Below are positions 62,874-64,000 of a stretch of 64,000 bases of DNA, piece after piece (positions within the stretch are counted from its first letter, which is position 1; every line of letters starts with the position of its first letter). Where the stretch lies: the NCBI RefSeq assembly GCF_004634245.1, contig NZ_SJTF01000001.1, positions 1-64,000 of the forward strand, written 5' to 3'. This DNA comes from Flavobacterium foetidum (GTDB lineage: Bacteria > Bacteroidota > Bacteroidia > Flavobacteriales > Flavobacteriaceae). The notes beneath the pieces are model-generated. The model saw nothing but the letters and a program-made list of their open reading frames with translations. It was not told where the DNA came from and did not search any database. The position numbers and the translations under genes are program-made.

Positions 62874-64000
62874 ATGAATTCTCAAAAAGCCTGGATACTC
62901 TGCTGTTTTTTTAACTTTCTGATTGCCTGCGTTTTTGGATTAGTGATGCGGTTTATGTATCTCTTTCCGTTAGATTTTCTAAACTACAGCTTCATGCTTC
63001 ATGCGCATTCGCACGTAGCCATGTTAGGTTGGGTGTATATGATTGTGTATGTTTTGATCGTTCATTTTTTTATTCCAGAAGGAAAAAGACAGAAACCTAT
63101 CTATAATCGGTTGTTTTGGCTGACGGAGTTTTCGGTAATCGGAATGATGATTGCTTTTCCGATTCAGGGATATGCTTTGTTTTCGATTATCTTTTCAACC
63201 CTGCATATTTTACTGAGTTACGTCTTTTGTCGTTTGGTTTGGAGAGACAGTTCAAGAGATGACGCATCATCGCAAAGGCTTTTATTGGTTTCGATTCTGT
63301 TTCTGATTTTATCGACGTTAGGTGTTTGGTGTCTCGGGCCAGCTGTGAGTACGTTAGGCAAACAAAGCGCTTTTTACCAGATTGCCATTCAGTTTTTTCT
63401 GCATTTTCAATTCAATGGCTGGTTTATATTGGCCATTTTAGCCTTGTTTATAAAACAATTCCATGATAAGATAGACGCATTAAAGTTTAAGAAATTTTAT
63501 CTTTTGATGATTATTTCCACGCTCTTAACGGTTTGTTTTCCCGTACGGTGGTTCGTACAGAATAGTATTCTAAGCTATAGCAATGCATTGGGCGTTTTAA
63601 TTCAGTTAGGAGCTTTTATTTATTTTTATCAAATGCTCCAGTCGCAAATTCATTATTTCAAAAGCACTTTAGACAAAACCACCAAAAAAGTCTACGGTTT
63701 GGCTTTGTGTTCTTTATTGCTGAAGGTCGCAATCCAATTACTTACTTTTTTTCCAGATCTTGCTGAGGTTTCTCATCAAATACGGAATTTTGTAATTGGT
63801 TTTATTCACTTGACCACCTTAGGAATCATAACCGGATTTTTGTTTGGAATTCTGCTTCAGAACAAAATGATTTCTGCTCATTCTTCAACACTAAAAATAG
63901 GAGTGAAGTGTTTTATTTTAGGATATATCCTCACGGAAGTTTTGTTATTTGTACAAGGATGGTTTTTCTTTTTTGCAGAAGGAAGTGTTCCAGGATATTT
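62874..64000 (+). CDS. Polytopic membrane protein of the NO cluster, cut by window end
   Basis: At least 375 residues; no stop before the end of the window. It starts at the ATG at 62874 (MNSQKAWILCCFFNFLIACV). About 10 to 12 transmembrane helices. An early HAHSHVAMLGWVYM has several histidines like heme-copper-oxidase or NnrS-like proteins, and later FLHFQFNGWF and GFIHLTTLGIITGF are also His-containing. I cannot assign a family. Proximity to qNor and RIC suggests a part in nitrogen-oxide or heme-copper metabolism. Confidence 0.75.
   Translation, partial: MNSQKAWILCCFFNFLIACVFGLVMRFMYLFPLDFLNYSFMLHAHSHVAMLGWVYMIVYVLIVHFFIPEGKRQKPIYNRLFWLTEFSVIGMMIAFPIQGYALFSIIFSTLHILLSYVFCRLVWRDSSRDDASSQRLLLVSILFLILSTLGVWCLGPAVSTLGKQSAFYQIAIQFFLHFQFNGWFILAILALFIKQFHDKIDALKFKKFYLLMIISTLLTVCFPVRWFVQNSILSYSNALGVLIQLGAFIYFYQMLQSQIHYFKSTLDKTTKKVYGLALCSLLLKVAIQLLTFFPDLAEVSHQIRNFVIGFIHLTTLGIITGFLFGILLQNKMISAHSSTLKIGVKCFILGYILTEVLLFVQGWFFFFAEGSVPGY

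Overview
The window is AT-rich and matches the genus Flavobacterium (Bacteroidota). The grounds are short leaders without Shine-Dalgarno sequences, many upstream matches to the Bacteroidota promoter (TTG, about 20 nt, TAnnTTTG), a type IX secretion sorting tail, SusC-type outer-membrane domains, flavobacterial families (CbpM, DUF3857, DUF4268, DUF4956, DUF3810) and many intergenic foldback repeats. No rRNA, tRNA, phage or insertion-sequence transposase was recognised.

Layout. 0-5 kb: a CLC-type channel or antiporter, a RidA-like protein, the cbpA-cbpM chaperone pair and two secreted or lipoprotein unknowns. 5-18 kb: guaA, two LysM proteins, an OsmC protein, a NagB/LmbE fusion, DUF3820, pyrG and yidC. 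18-26 kb: a secreted MORN-type protein, DUF4956, a secreted PEP-synthase-like enzyme, mnmA, a subtilase carrying a type IX tail and a nitronate monooxygenase. 26-33 kb: a three-gene minus-strand operon (TPR plus MORN-like giant, then two DUF3857 proteins, one with a transglutaminase triad). 33-36.8 kb: DUF4268, Nudix, acyltransferase, and an ECF sigma factor with a membrane protein.

36.9-44.2 kb is the most striking locus. A SusC-type outer-membrane barrel that has no plug domain is followed one base later by a 1509-residue alpha-2-macroglobulin-like protein. That protein carries a complete SusC-type plug inside it and a thioester motif (CFEQ). The two may form a split TonB-dependent machine; the divergent ECF sigma factor could control it.

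44-54 kb: DUF3810 peptidase-like protein, pepD, then a small cassette-like island (parDE and a small membrane protein, each bracketed by related repeats and flanked by gene remnants), a DEAD-box helicase, rdgB, DUF2809 and a GH88 hydrolase. 54-58 kb: tandem paralogous lipoproteins, an FMN glutamate-synthase-like protein and a NYN/LOTUS protein. 58.4-64 kb: a nitric-oxide defence cluster (Rrf2 regulator, azurin-like lipoprotein, quinol NO reductase, RIC di-iron repair protein and a polytopic membrane protein cut by the window end). Similar palindromes precede the regulator and the reductase. A 67-68 bp tandem repeat array lies before the last gene.

Family calls come from reading motifs, not from searches. 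Start sites were often moved inward where a signal peptide or promoter showed the longer reading frame could not be right.
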